The notes under the pieces are model-generated. The model made no database searches, was not told the DNA's origin, and saw nothing but the letters and a program-made list of their open reading frames with translations. DNA of 64,000 nucleotides. Source: Trichopria drosophilae (Eukaryota; Arthropoda; Insecta; Hymenoptera; Diapriidae). Of the stretch, positions 23,521-34,773 are shown piece after piece. The stretch is taken from NCBI GenBank assembly GCA_030407085.1, contig CM059584.1:103415001-103479000 (forward strand). The letters are read 5' to 3'. Position 1 is the first letter of the stretch. Each line of letters starts with the position of its first letter. The translations under genes and the position numbers were made by a program.

Positions 23521-25756
23521 TCCTTGCAAACAAAAATGTATGCTTCAAAGGATTAAGTATTAAGAAATGCATTTTTACTTTTACGGTTAACACTGAAATT
23601 TTTAACTCCAATATATATTTTAACCACCGAAATTAATAAATATATTGAACTGTATTAGAAATATGTTCGTTTCAAGCAACAAAAGTAACTAAAATAAACG
23701 CTATTTTTTATTGCTAAATCGGAAACAGTTTCATGCTTAATGAATACATATTAATAACAATTTTGGTAAATATTTCCTCCGCGCACTGAAATAAATATAA
23801 TTATTAACATTACAACATTACTTTACATTACAAGAAAAAGATACGAAATGTGACTTATGTGTTGACATTTTAATAATGTGCGCTATTAAAGTAATGCGAT
23901 ATGATATTGCTATTACTAGTCTACGTCGGCAGATTTGATATATTCTTCAAATTCGCGTTCAAACGCGTTACCGATATTTACCGTCAGTAAATGCTGACGT
24001 AGTATAGATTAAGCAAGGTTTAACAACCATCGTTAACTGTGTATCATCGCTGAAGGTATGATACATGACACCATGCACGATAAATTGGCGTCGATGATAG
24101 CTCAAAGGGAATCGGGATCGCACGGATCGTCCGGTGCATGCCGGAGCAATAAATCGCGAGCGGCGCTCTTTTAAATTTATAGCGCTCCAGGACAGCAGAT
24201 AAGAGGAAATTAATTTCGAACAGATTCCAATTTTTCAATTGCTTCTACTGCAGTGATCCCGACGAAAATGCGGCACTGACTACTTGTGCGCGAAAATGAT
24301 TACCTGTAGATAGATGGACGTGGACAATGAGAAGTCGTTTGTTTCCGTCTGGTATGTATACGAACGAAATCGACAACTTTTGAATTAACGTCAGGATTTC
24401 AATTTATTATTATTGATCTATACATTCATGTGAATAAATAGAAACAAAATTCAACTACTCATCAATTATTGTCCACGTCGAAGGAATTTACCTAGATATA
24501 CAATCTGTATTTATCTCTTGTTATACGTTTCAATGATGAACAACACTTAGGGAGATACATGGTACTGTTCGGAGTAATGATGGTATAGGTTACCATCTTC
24601 GATGCTAAGCACACGAACCGGAATACAAGGCGCATCTGTTACAATCTCAAAATACCAAATGCCAAATTACAGATGCCAGTCTCAAATGAAAAATATTATA
24701 TCGATAGTGATTGTTACGGTTACACTGAAAAAATTCTTAGCAAAATTGACCATTTTTTATTGTGAGAAGCTCAACAGGTCCTGAACTGAATTTCACCGCT
24801 TGTAATAACTATCCTAAAGTATAGTTAAAACAACTAAGCAATTAGTCAGCTGAATGAAATTGACAAGTTAATTTTTATAAAGCTTCAATATCAGTAAGGC
24901 TTGTGTAACTAGGAAACAACCCAAGTAGGATAAACCACCTCAAATATCTGCAAAAGAGCTGCGATGCTCAAAATGCAGCTAATTCCATCCCATGTCACCA
25001 GAGCTACCTTGGGAAGATCCTTATACTTGTCCCTCAATTTTCCAGTAATAGTTAAATATTGTCAGATAGATTTTTGTCAGTTAACTATCAGCAGTCGTCA
25101 CTTTTAGGATAAATGTAATAATTGCTGCGGTTGTATTACTGCGTTTTTCAGTCGAAATGCATAATAATTGGATTTTTATATCTATGTAAGTAAAGTTAAG
25201 AATAAATAGAAGCGTATTTAACTAAGTCACTCGTAAAATCATGTCCGCAGCATTAAGTACATATTTTCTGGTACTGCTGGTATTATTGCGTGCCTCCTAA
25301 TCACGCTGAATATAAGCGGATTAGTCTCGAATGTTGATTACTCGTAATTATTTGCACTATTCACTGTACGTTATCCTCTATCATCTACATTGTTACAGAA
25401 AATCGATCGCTGATATATGTATTGCTATCCTTTGTTTTTTACGAAACTCTCGAAATGACACAGGTTACGGTAAAACAGAAAATTTCGAAATGTTCCTATA
25501 ATCACAAATATTATATTCCGGCTTCTAAGTTAAAGGTTGGATGCCTAGAAAAATTTCTTGTTCATTATTAATAGTATAATTCATAGGAATTATGCACTTC
25601 GTATTGGAATTACAACAATCCATCAATTAAACAATTCCAATAAATATGTGTCACATACATATCAAGGAATCCTTTTTTCAAATATTTTTGTTTCCTTGTC
25701 ATTGTTGTAATTAGAATAAAAACTGTGTATTAAAAAATCACTAATTAAAAGGAGGT
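23521..25756. other. No gene seen; GC-richer island at 24040-24360
   Basis: The island has GGGAATCGGGATCGCACGG and GCGAGCGGCGCTC among others and a 64-codon minus-strand frame without a recognised domain. It could be conserved non-coding DNA. The rest is AT-rich. Confidence 0.45.
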
Positions 25757-25994
25757 TGAACTTTAAACTCGGTTTTACCATTGACGAGATATTGCGCGTG
25801 AAAGAAAATGACACATGGACGGACGGATGGACGGACATAAAAGATCACGGACACAAAATTTTTTTATTGCATTTTTGAGTTGTTTAGGATCTGAAACGTC
25901 GATATTTGATGAATAGCTATAGTGTAATTTTTTGTTACAAAGTGACCAGAGCCAATACTTCCTGCAGACCTATGATCTGCGTCGAAGCAATAAT
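25757..25994 (+). repeat. Family A dispersed repeat, second copy
   Basis: Matches the reverse complement of 13662-13862 along most of its length. It carries an imperfect GGAC tandem run (GGACGGACGGATGGACGGAC, about 25816-25836), then AAAGATCACGGACACAAAAT and a GAAACGTCGATATTTGATGA block. Confidence 0.72.
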
Positions 25995-26939
25995 AAAACA
26001 AACATGTATATAACTAGTAATCTGTGGACTTAATATTAAGTACTTCAATAAGTAGAAACATTCTTAAACTTGTTATGATTCTACAAACATATATTTAACC
26101 AACTCATAATACGTTTAACGCCTTGCTCAAAAGATACTTACCAAAGGTTTCGACAATGCGTACTGAGGTGTTTTGAAATAAATAAATTCGAAGTCGGTCC
26201 TAAAATGTTTACCTCAATATTGAGGCAAAATGAATTTTCTGCATTTAAGACTTTCTTAATAACGCTGCGAAATTATTGATAGGCAAATATAATCCAAAAG
26301 TAATAGGAGATTAAACCAGTCAATGGTGATTTATAATGGGTTTATAACGAACAAGACACGGTTTTAATTTATAGTAATAATTGTGCACTTTTTAATGTGA
26401 ACTGATTGCGAGTATACAAAGTTGATAACTTTTTTTTTTTAAATTCAGGGTACCAGATATCTATCGAAATAGCAAGTACATGCACCAATTCAATGTACAT
26501 TACTTCATGTTTTCTATAAATTTTCCAATATATTCCTAACAATTATGGGAATAATCCAACATTTTTGGGGTAGTAATATCGATAAACTATGAGATTCAAT
26601 AATAAAGTAAAACTGCCTATAAATGTTGTTTCTGTTAGCATGGTATTTAACAAATAGAAAATAGAAAATGTGTTGCTATAACGAATAAATATCGAATTGT
26701 TGTAATATTTCGTTTTAATTTTTCTAACTGAATTTCTTCTAATGTGAGAATAATGTCTGATCTCATAGAAGTATTGCAAATAAAGTTAAAAAAAACTCAC
26801 AATATTTGTGATGCTGGAACATATGGTATCGGTAGGAATGTTTTTAGAGTTTCGAACAAAAATTGAGGTCCACTAAACATAAAAGATTTTATGCCGCGAG
26901 TAAAATCTGGGACCTTTAAAGAAAAATTAATATAAGATA
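25995..26939. other. No gene seen
   Basis: AT-rich, including a T11-type run at about 26430. The 78-codon minus-strand frame at 26543-26779 has no domain. Confidence 0.5.
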
Positions 26940-27185
26940 TTGCAACAATTCTATCTTATGTTGTTAGTTATGAGGAGTAAAAATACAGACTATTTATTTG
27001 AATTTCGCACTTCCTTTGACTGCCTGTGGTCCATGGTTGAGTTTCATGGGATTCCCCAAAAGATTACTATATGTAAACGAAAATGTGTACGTATGTTTCG
27101 ATGCGACGTACAAACTTCCGTAATATTTATCGAGGATTTAAATCAAATTTCAAACATGAGACAAAATTTTCCAAAACAGCCATGA
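26940..27185 (+). pseudogene. Reverse transcriptase fragment, RTE-like non-LTR retrotransposon
   Basis: The 81-codon frame matches the palm/fingers segment of RTE-type reverse transcriptases. EFRTSFDCLWSM (residues 21-32) stands where DF-x-KAFDSV...LW is usual. EFHGIPQKI (34-42) matches the YGIP-x-KI motif, CVRMFRCDV (49-57) matches the Y-x-x-F-x-CRV segment, and NMRQNFP (72-78) stands for GVRQGCP. The first catalytic aspartate of motif A is replaced by Glu, and the GVRQG glycines are lost. The frame ends just after the motif, so no YADD box follows. It is a dead, short relic; the upstream endonuclease domain was not found. The assignment is from motif order recalled for the family. Confidence 0.68.
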
Positions 27186-27823
27186 AGGTGTATACATCTA
27201 CTGATAGATAGTTGCCTGGTGAATAATTCTCTACCGATATACATAGAATTGAATCGGCATATTTTATTAATCTCGGTGTTTGAGCATCGAAGAAAGTTCA
27301 TATTTATTTTAACGACATTATTATGAATTCGAGAAACATCGTTATTGGGAGCAATCGTATGTCAAATTGAGCAGCGACAAGAGAAGCCTACAATTTGACT
27401 TCAAAAACGTCGTCATTCGCAGAGAAGCTGACACCTCAGTTTATTGAAATTGGACTCGGACAAATTAGTAAGTTTGGCGCATTTCATCTCACGTCTTTTT
27501 CACGCTGATTATATTGTTTTTGGCAATGGCATCGTCAATTAAGAATTTGGTGGATATTTCATGCATAATTGGCAACTCCAATAAGCGGTTTATTTCCTAA
27601 TTGAACTTATCCGACCCAGAAATTTTGGTTTCAATTAATAATCACTGAACATAGTGAGTTAACTCGACTTAATATGCTAAGTATCTTGGGATCAACATAT
27701 TCTTTTCAAGATATATTAATGATCGCCCACGTGCTTACTCCGCAAGCAATATTCATCGATAGTTGATAGTCGATAAAAATATTTTTGTGCGTTTCTTGCA
27801 ACAAATCACACAAAAAAATGCTT
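27186..27823. other. No gene seen
   Basis: May include further decayed retrotransposon sequence after 27185, but no motif is recognisable. Confidence 0.4.
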
Positions 27824-28021
27824 TCAACAAAAAAGATAGATTATCAAATTCTCTATACAAAGGTCAGTTGCACTTTCCTCGTAAAATCACCGGTTATGAT
27901 GTAAACGACGAATAATTATGAAACAAGCACGTTTTTCGAATTCATTTCATAAAATACAAATCACACTAAACAATTTTTACAAAAAAGAAAAGATAAAGCA
28001 TCAAATTCTACAAAAAAGGAC
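27824..28021. repeat. Partial family A repeat, two related units
   Basis: AAAAAAGATAGATTATCAAA with TTCTCTATACAAAGG (27828-27865), and again AAAAGATAAAGCATCAAATT with CTACAAAAAAGG (about 27986-28020). Both match 14048-14085. The first is followed by TTTCCTCGTAAAATCA and a TTATGATGTAAA stretch, like the TTTTCTTCGTAAAGTCAA stretch at 14090. Confidence 0.5.
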
Positions 28022-28762
28022 ATGAATATAAATATAAATATTACGACGAAATAGAACAGCTGGGTCTACAATATCCTGCCCAATCATTGAGTACATGAGG
28101 CAAAGGTCTTATATTGCTAATTTTTTAAATATATATATATTCTCTTTGAAATATAAAGATCGCCCTATAGATCAAATAGTTCTGTGAATAACGACTACTG
28201 GTTGAAAATAATATAAATATAGCAAAGAAAGATGCCTTTAAGTTATAATTATTTTACATTATCATAGACAGTTATAAGTCACTTTTTATACATTCTTTTT
28301 AGCAGTCTTCGTTTAGAAATAAAGTATTAAATTAAAATCTTAAAAGGCGTGTTACATTTCAGACTCGAATTCGAAATTACCGCTGAAAATTAAATTCCGA
28401 CTAAGTAAGAAGTATAGGAACGGAACATACCGTTATGCAAAGAACCTAACTTGAAATGTCGTTAGTCTGGAAACCGCAGGAGAATGACACGGGCATACTG
28501 ACAAAGCATATTTGCTATAGATCTTTGTAGATGTGTTGGTGCAATTTTGAATTCATAAGTTTGTGTGTATGGGAAACCGGGGTTAACTATCTACACTTTT
28601 CATATTTTGGACAATTTCTTATAAATTATCTAGGATATTTTACGGAGAATTGAATGGCACATACTTCAAACCTTTTTTTCACCCTTTAATGACCAGATCT
28701 TCTAATTGTTAACTTTGATTTTAAACTCTTACTATTAAAAGTAAAAAATTAGTAAAAATTCA

Positions 28763-29702
28763 AGTAGGGAAGAGGACTGGGTTGAGAAAAGGGATGCCTA
28801 GTGACCCATTAGCTCTTTTTTTCCCTCTAATTGACCGATATCGCCTTCCGTATGTGTAAACTTGTATTTTATCATGAGCCAGTTTTTGTGCTAAAACAAT
28901 AGCATACAGTCAGATTGCTTGTGATAGCTGCAAATATGGTATTGACAATTGATCGCGAAAAGTTTTCTGATTGTTTGTAAACTGCTATCCAAGTGGCTGA
29001 ATTTGTACCGAAAAGGTAAGTGTTATGCATATTTGTTGTGTGTTTTGATTCTATTTTTCGATCTAATATTGGTTTATGTCGTAATGAGATTGTGAGTATT
29101 TTTTGTTTGTCCTTTCCAAAATTGTGTCATGGTTGGATTGTGAACCATCTCGGTGGCTTGGTTATGAACCATCCGAATTCCATGCTAGAGTTGTACCAGA
29201 TCTGTCAAATATCATTAGATGTATTGAAACAAAGTGTTTTTAAGTAATTTTAGTCTTTTTGTGTTACATTCATGTTTATTTATTTCGGTTTTTAGCCCTG
29301 TCAACTTTACAAACAACCTCCGGAACACCAAAAAAGGCTGCCGTATCTTTATTACATTTACAAATTGTACTTTATTTGTTTTGCCTCTTAAAGTGTTGTA
29401 AATAAATGCACTTTTCGTTTTCCATATAACTATGAATGTTTTACTTCGATTTTTCCTATTTTCATCAGGATTTGCAGCGTGGTTCAAAACCCAGCCACTT
29501 TTTTAAAACAACCAAAAATCACGTCCTTCGAAAATTGGCCGTAGAAATTTGCCAAACGATCAAAACACAAATTTGTCCAAATAAAAAAGTTGTGTGTTAT
29601 ATTCAAATTTAAAAAGTTATCTTGCATTTTTTGATATCTTCATTCTGTAAAAAGTTACAGATCAAGAACAAAACCCGGTTCACAACCCAGCCCTCCCCTA
29701 CT
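28763..29702. mobile_element. Possible TIR element, ~940 bp
   Basis: AGTAGGGAAGAGGACTGGG (28763-28781) is close to the reverse complement of CCCAGCCCTCCCCTACT (to 29702). Similarity continues a few bases through GTTGAGAA/GTTCACAAC. The interior has a 75-codon plus frame (29020-29247) and a 90-codon minus frame (29215-29487) that overlap; neither resembles a transposase. GGTTGTGAACC-type motifs recur at about 29145, 29168 and 29477. No target duplication was confirmed. Confidence 0.45.
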
Positions 29703-30149
29703 TTTAGGATATGAATTGTGAATATTATTACTAATATAAATAATAATAAAACTGATGCTAATTTACTGAATCGTCACTGCAATGGTCGTCAGAATAATCG
29801 AGTGCTTCAAGGTAAAATGGTAAGTCGGAGGAGGGGCCTCTACATGCTTAACAAAGTAGCGTTGATAATGTCGTCTCTCTAGTGGACCATACAAATTCGA
29901 GCCTACTAGTCAGATACTTAAATATAGTAATTTTTCCCGTGTATAATGAGTACTTTTTTTCTCTCAAATTTGAAGAGTATAACAACTGTATCAAAGTCAA
30001 CATAAAAAACAACTGCAATTGATCGTGGTAAATCTGATTCAGGTGATAATTGTGGCAAAACATCAGAAATATCCGTGCAAAACACAGAAGACTACTCTAT
30101 TGAACTGTTCTGCAACGTATATGTCAAATACTTCGTCACAGAAAATCAT
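29703..30149. other. No gene seen
   Basis: AT-rich sequence with one 71-codon minus-strand frame (29848-30063) lacking any domain. Confidence 0.5.
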
Positions 30150-30245
30150 AAAAATTATATTGGATCGTCCATTTTGAATTTTGAAAAAATGACTTCAGAT
30201 TCGTAACCAACGAGCCGAAAAACCCCCGAGAAACAAGTTTTAAGA
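30150..30245 (+). repeat. Single unit of the ~115-bp GGATCC-type repeat
   Basis: TTGGATCGTCCATTTTGAATT is followed by ACTTCAGATTCGTAACCAAC and AAAAACCCCCGAGAAAC, in family order. Confidence 0.65.
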
Positions 30246-30980
30246 ATTCAACAAATCTTAACCATCCTATTTTAAATTTTCAAAAATGCTTGACTTTTTC
30301 AGGGGTCATTTTTAATTAAAAAATACAAAAAATCAAAAAACACGTAGCATATTTTCAAACTATATCTATCGGAAACACGTGTTTGAAATGTTAGATGACG
30401 TGGAAAAATTGATATCACAACTAAAATTGCAGCTGAAAAAAATTGCATGCCAAATTCTGATATTTGTGGAGTATTTTTGAAAAAAATTGGAGTTTAAAGT
30501 CACTTTTTCACAATTTTGACAATGTCATTCTAATGAACGACCCCTCTAATAAAACATATAGACATGTACTCGGAACTACTTTTTTTTCTTTTAATAGTAA
30601 AATATTAGTAGTGCATTATTTTGATAGTATCCAATATTTTGATAGTGTGCAATGGGAAAACCACTTTTGTGGAAAAAAAATCTACACCGGGTAACGCAGA
30701 GTATAAAAGAATAATTCTGTCCTCAACAAGTATGTTAAATGTAATAAATATTTCATGAAACGTATACAATTACGTTTCAAAGTACATAAACCCAATTAAT
30801 GACATTTTAAATGCACTTGATCAATTTAATATTCGCTAGACTTTATACTATATACTTTGTGACTGACTTCTATATGTATGACTTGCTCGCAGACTTCATT
30901 TCCAAAGAAAATACACTTTGCTTTGAAGATATACGAGAATATTATAATGATTAAATAAAATAAAAAACTACTCGACAGTG
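30246..30980. other. No gene seen
   Basis: AT-rich. The frame at 30464-30694 is low in complexity and has no domain. Confidence 0.5.
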
Positions 30981-31560
30981 ACTTGAGTGAGCGAACAGTA
31001 CGGTCGTCGCTTACTCGTACAAGTCTCTTCTAAAACTTTTATTATTCTGGAAGGTGTTACGCGATATTGTCAGTTATGTACACGTGATACGTCTTGCTGC
31101 TTTGCAGGTACACGAGCACGAGTACTCTCGATCTTTGCTGCCAATATTAAATTTCCGCAGTTGCCGTATATATGTATATAGCGCATGCTATTCTCGGCCA
31201 ATCACATGCTAATCGACGTCACGGAGGCATCAAATGCTGTTCGAGTTTTAATTAAACTTGGAAATATTCTTGCGCCGTGGCGGAAACCCTCGTTTTCTTA
31301 ATTGCTCCTTATTACGCCTCGATTTTACTGTACTGATTTATTGTTTCGGATATGCGCCATGGTAACGGCACTTTATTTCCATTCATAACCGACGCTCGCG
31401 AATTTGGTTGGGCCGGAAAGGGAAATAATTGAAGGAAGCACCGTATAGAAAAAGATTGGGATTAGCGAAACGTGCGAAAGAGCCGATAAAACTCTTCTCC
31501 GTCGTATGTGTTCTCGTTTAACGCATTTTATTTTATTGGAATTTACATGTAGCCGAGACT
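30981..31560. other. GC-richer island, possible conserved non-coding or regulatory DNA
   Basis: Base composition rises clearly over about 580 bases, including GGCCAATCACATGCTAATCG with a CCAAT-type box, TTGCGCCGTGGCGG and GGGCCGGAAAGGG. There is no long open frame across it. It looks unlike the transposon-derived parts of the window. The role is inferred only from composition. Confidence 0.35.
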
Positions 31561-32035
31561 AAAAATCGTTCAAACGGGAGAAACATGAATCTATGGGCGA
31601 TTTCTGCAATCGTTAGGTCAAATTAAATGATTTTTTCACAATTTGTTCAATTTAAGAACTTGTTTAATGTTTATCAATACAAGAGGACAGGTTTACATAT
31701 TCAATCCTACTTCCTGGATAAAAGAGAAGTTGACATCTACATGATGCTTAAAATGACTGCAATGATGCTCAAATGCTCAAATCCTTTGAAATCGAATTGT
31801 CTTTCAGTTCTTGGAAAACTTATTTCGTTAAAAAATATTATATTTCATATCTGGTGATACGAATACGCCGTTGGTCTAGCAGTCGTGGATGAGGATAATG
31901 AATAAAAAAATTATATTTATGGTTCGAAACATAAACAAATTTACTGTATTATGTGTTTTATATAACTGAATTATCATATGTTGTCATTTTTAACTTTCAA
32001 TATTCTATACATGAAATTAAAAATTCCCTAAACCG
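31561..32035. other. No gene seen
   Basis: The 76-codon plus frame at 31627-31857 has no recognisable domain. Confidence 0.5.
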
Positions 32036-32345
32036 CGATTAGGAATTTTAAAAAAGTGACATCGAATTCGTAACCATCGACTCAGAAAAACCCGACTAAC
32101 AATTTTTTAGTGAATCCGTTTTTGGAAAAATCGTCCGCCATATTGGATCCGCCATTTTTTAATTTTAAAAACTGATGTCATATTCGTAATCAGCAACCCA
32201 AAAAATCCTCAAGTTTTGAACCGTTTCCGATCAGTTTTAAAAAAATTGTCTTCCATATTGTATCCGCCATTTTGAATTTTGAAAACCTGATGTCACATTC
32301 GTAATCATTAGCAACCTCGAAAACCTTAGAATACCAACTTACATA
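32036..32345 (+). repeat. Cluster of the ~115-bp GGATCC-type repeat
   Basis: GGATCC at 32145-32150 and GTATCC at 32260-32265 are about 115 bases apart. Each precedes a GCCATTTTTTAATTTTAAAA or GCCATTTTGAATTTTGAAAA block, then a TTCGTAATCA block. A third, partial unit is at 32036-32100. Confidence 0.78.
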
Positions 32346-32434
32346 AAAATCCATACAAATTTTGTTCCACCACACTTTTGGCCAAAACCGTGGAATCTCA
32401 TCGACTGCCAAGGGGTTAATTAGTCTCCACTTTT

Positions 32435-32705
32435 CGGGTACGGGACGAAAAACCGACAGTTATAAAACCAACTGTCGACAGACAAAAAGCCGATATTTAA
32501 AAAAAAAATTCTCTTTCTCTCGAGACATCTCGAGAAGCGGACAGTCACTTTTTTAAGTGTCGGTTTTTTGACAGTCGACATTTCGATTGTCGGCTTTATG
32601 ACTGTCGGTATTTTTACCTGTCGACTTATGACTATAGGTATTTTTACCTGTCGGCTTTTTGGTTTGTCGGTTTTTCGACTTCCACCCGACTTTTCGCTCG
32701 TCGGC
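32435..32705. repeat. Degenerate tandem repeat rich in GTCGG/CCGAC + T-runs
   Basis: Units of the form TGTCGG(N)TTTTT or TGTCGACTT occur about a dozen times at irregular 15-30-base spacing, for example GACAGTCGACATTTCG, TGACTGTCGGTATTTTTACC and CTGTCGGCTTTTTGG. On the left the complementary CCGACAGTTATAAAACC form appears, so the block is partly an inverted repeat. A TCTCGAGACATCTCGAGA palindrome lies at about 32519-32536. The open frames on both strands, rich in Lys/Thr/Pro on the minus strand, are products of the repeat. Confidence 0.7.
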
Positions 32706-33070
32706 AAAAATGTTGAACTTTTGTGAGTGTGATATTAAATTCAAAAGTAAAATTCTCCATCTTAAAGTCACTTCTAATTCAAGATTTAAAAATATATGGT
32801 TCTATTTGTAAATTTTTCTATAAATTTGTACTACATTTTCTCATACTCACAAACTGAAAAAGTCATACATTAGTAGCTGAACCGTATTTTAATCAAATTT
32901 TTTCATTGTTTTAGTTTGGATCGTCACATGTTCGAGAAATACCTAAATTCTTTTTTTAAAGAGACTTTATATAAGAGGTGGTTGACTGTTTGAACTGAAG
33001 TTCTGATCAATCATTGTAGCGTGAAAATTTGTTTCGCCAACAGAAACGTAAATAAGAAAACCTCTAGATG
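32706..33070. other. No gene seen
   Basis: AT-rich spacer between the repeat block and the GC-richer island at 33.1-33.6 kb. Confidence 0.5.
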
Positions 33071-33355
33071 CTTGAGAGGTACCTAACTAAGGTGCCCTCA
33101 TCTTCGGTGTTCATCGTTATTTCTAACACGTGATTCTGGTGATACTCAGTCTCGAGTTTGAATGCCGGTACGGGAAGTTCGTATTCAAATATGCGGCATC
33201 ATGCTATTCACGAGAGTTTCGTTGGGTACTTGGCTTTCCTCTTATACACTCCGAACTTAGAGATACGTCCAGATCGATACGATCGGTCCTCACTTTATAT
33301 ACGGTCCGAAAATCGATTCTCGCGAAGTAACAAAACTGGTACAAATAGGACATAC

Positions 33356-33543
33356 GAGCGACAAAAAATAAAACCATCTTCAACTAACCGATCCATACAT
33401 GCGAATACGTCGAAATCCTGCCCACTACACACTTGGAAGTGCTTCAGGCTAACGCTGACATTTGCGTTGCAATCGAAAACCAATATCGCTAGGAGTATAC
33501 CTGTACCTATCAAGTTTCGTGAAACGGCTTCGTCCACGACCAT
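33356..33543 (-). CDS. Possible first exon of a secreted protein (takeout/JHBP-like?)
   Basis: A minus-strand frame begins at ATG 33541-33543. After a short polar start it has a hydrophobic stretch LIGTGILLAILVFDCNANV that looks like a signal peptide, then SLKHFQVCSGQDFDVFAC and MDRLVEDGF. Two cysteines ten apart after a signal peptide, in the pattern F-x-VC-x(8-9)-C-x(3)-L-x(3)-G, recall the start of takeout/juvenile-hormone-binding-like proteins. GTATGT (33350-33355 on the complement) would serve as a splice donor; the unspliced frame stops at 33295. The stretch is GC-richer than its flanks. An overlapping plus-strand frame (33158-33568, 136 codons) is also open, so chance is a real possibility. 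No later exon was found in the window. Confidence 0.3.
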
Positions 33544-33568
33544 ATATAATATTTTTCTTAGTATTTAG

Positions 33569-33953
33569 ACATGAGATTATTTACTCTGAACTTGTACACC
33601 CGTAAAGACGTACTGTGAATCTTGGGAAATATTTTTTTCTTTTTAATACATAGTTGCAGTAGGAAAACAATAACTTAAAATTAAGGTAAACGTTTCGTGA
33701 TGATAGTTCCACTTAGTTTGTTGCGGAGTTGAAACATTGACAAATAGTGGTGGTAAAAAATTTATGGAAGTATTTATATTTATTTTATTTTGATTTCATG
33801 TACTATGAGATTTATCAATTGTATAAATCTTATGCGCAATAAGGCAGTAAAGATCGATTTAATAGCATATTATGAATTAAGCCGCATTAATTTGTCTTGT
33901 AGATGTTTGCACTTAGAAAAATGAAGCATAGCTAAAAGGAGAATTTTTATTTT
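33569..33953. other. No gene seen
   Basis: AT-rich sequence upstream of the foldback at 33954. Confidence 0.5.
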
Positions 33954-34773
33954 CTGTCCCGTTTCTTCCTGAAATGCCCTAAATTTTACTTTTGTTTATG
34001 GCGTTCGGTTTTAGGGAAAGAATTTTTTAGCAGGAATCCGTATTCTGATCGAGCTAGATCTCTGTATCTGGTGGCATAACTAGTTATACTAAAAGATAGG
34101 AACGTTAGTAAGAGGAAATTCAAGGTGGCAGATTCAAGATGCGGTCTTTACCCCGTATTTGTCTAGGAAAATTTTGCAATGATTGCCTAGTGCTAGTGGC
34201 TAAACGGATTTTCTTGAAACTTATTATATGCATATTTCTGAGGTCCCTGAACCCGAATCTGCAGCCAGATTTCCAAAATTCAAAATGGTGGATCCAATAT
34301 AGCAATCAAAATTTTCTAACAATTTTTAATTTTTTTGGGTCGCTGATTACGAATTCTTTGTCAGATTTCCAAAATTCAAAATGGCTGATCCAATATGGCG
34401 ACTAAAATTAATTGTCTAAGCGTTTTCAATTGTCAACATGCATATAAGGAGTTTCAAAAACTTTCTTTTAGTCACTTGCGCTAGACCATCGTTGCAAAAT
34501 TTTCCTTACTAAATACGGGGTTCCGACCGCCATCTTGAATTTCCTGTTACTAACGTTCCTATCCTTTAGAATAACTATTTCTGCCACCAGATACAGAGAT
34601 CTAGCACGATCGGAATAGGGGTTCCTACTGAAAATCACCATTATTTGAAAAGAAATCCTCTTTTTTATTATTCTAGATTATTCCAGAATGATTTATTGAT
34701 TCTTTCCCTAAAAACAGATACTTACAAGGCTGTGATCTAAAGGTAAAGTTTAGGGCATTTCAGGAAGGACAGG
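33954..34773. mobile_element. Foldback element, ~820 bp
   Basis: The left arm (33954 to about 34238) pairs with the right arm (about 34425-34773). Outer ends are CTGTCC and GGACAG, followed inward by CTTCCTGAAATGCCCTAAA against TTTAGGGCATTTCAGGAAG. Then come TAGGGAAAGAAT, GAGCTAGATCTCTGTATCTG, ATAGGAACGTTAGTAA, CCCCGTATTTG and GGAAAATTTTGCAA with their complements. Between the arms are two units of the ~115-bp repeat in reverse sense. GCTAAAAG occurs right after the right end (34773-34780) and 16 bases before the left end (33931-33938), a possible 8-bp target duplication if the left end has gained bases. No protein is encoded. Confidence 0.85.
34250..34400 (-). repeat. Two ~115-bp repeat units inside the foldback core
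   Basis: GATTTCCAAAATTCAAAATGG occurs twice, trimmed at the ends, about 96 bases apart, next to GGATCC (34290) and TGATCC (34386). A CGCTGATTACGAATTC block lies between. This is the reverse complement of the family order. Confidence 0.75.

Noticed and set aside
32420..32771. Lys/Thr/Pro-repeat protein on the minus strand
   Set aside because: Direct translation of the degenerate GTCGG-T(n) repeat; no homologous domain.
33158..33568. 136-codon plus-strand frame, among the longest in the window
   Set aside because: No recognisable domain or leader, and it overlaps the more plausible minus-strand frame in the same GC-richer island.
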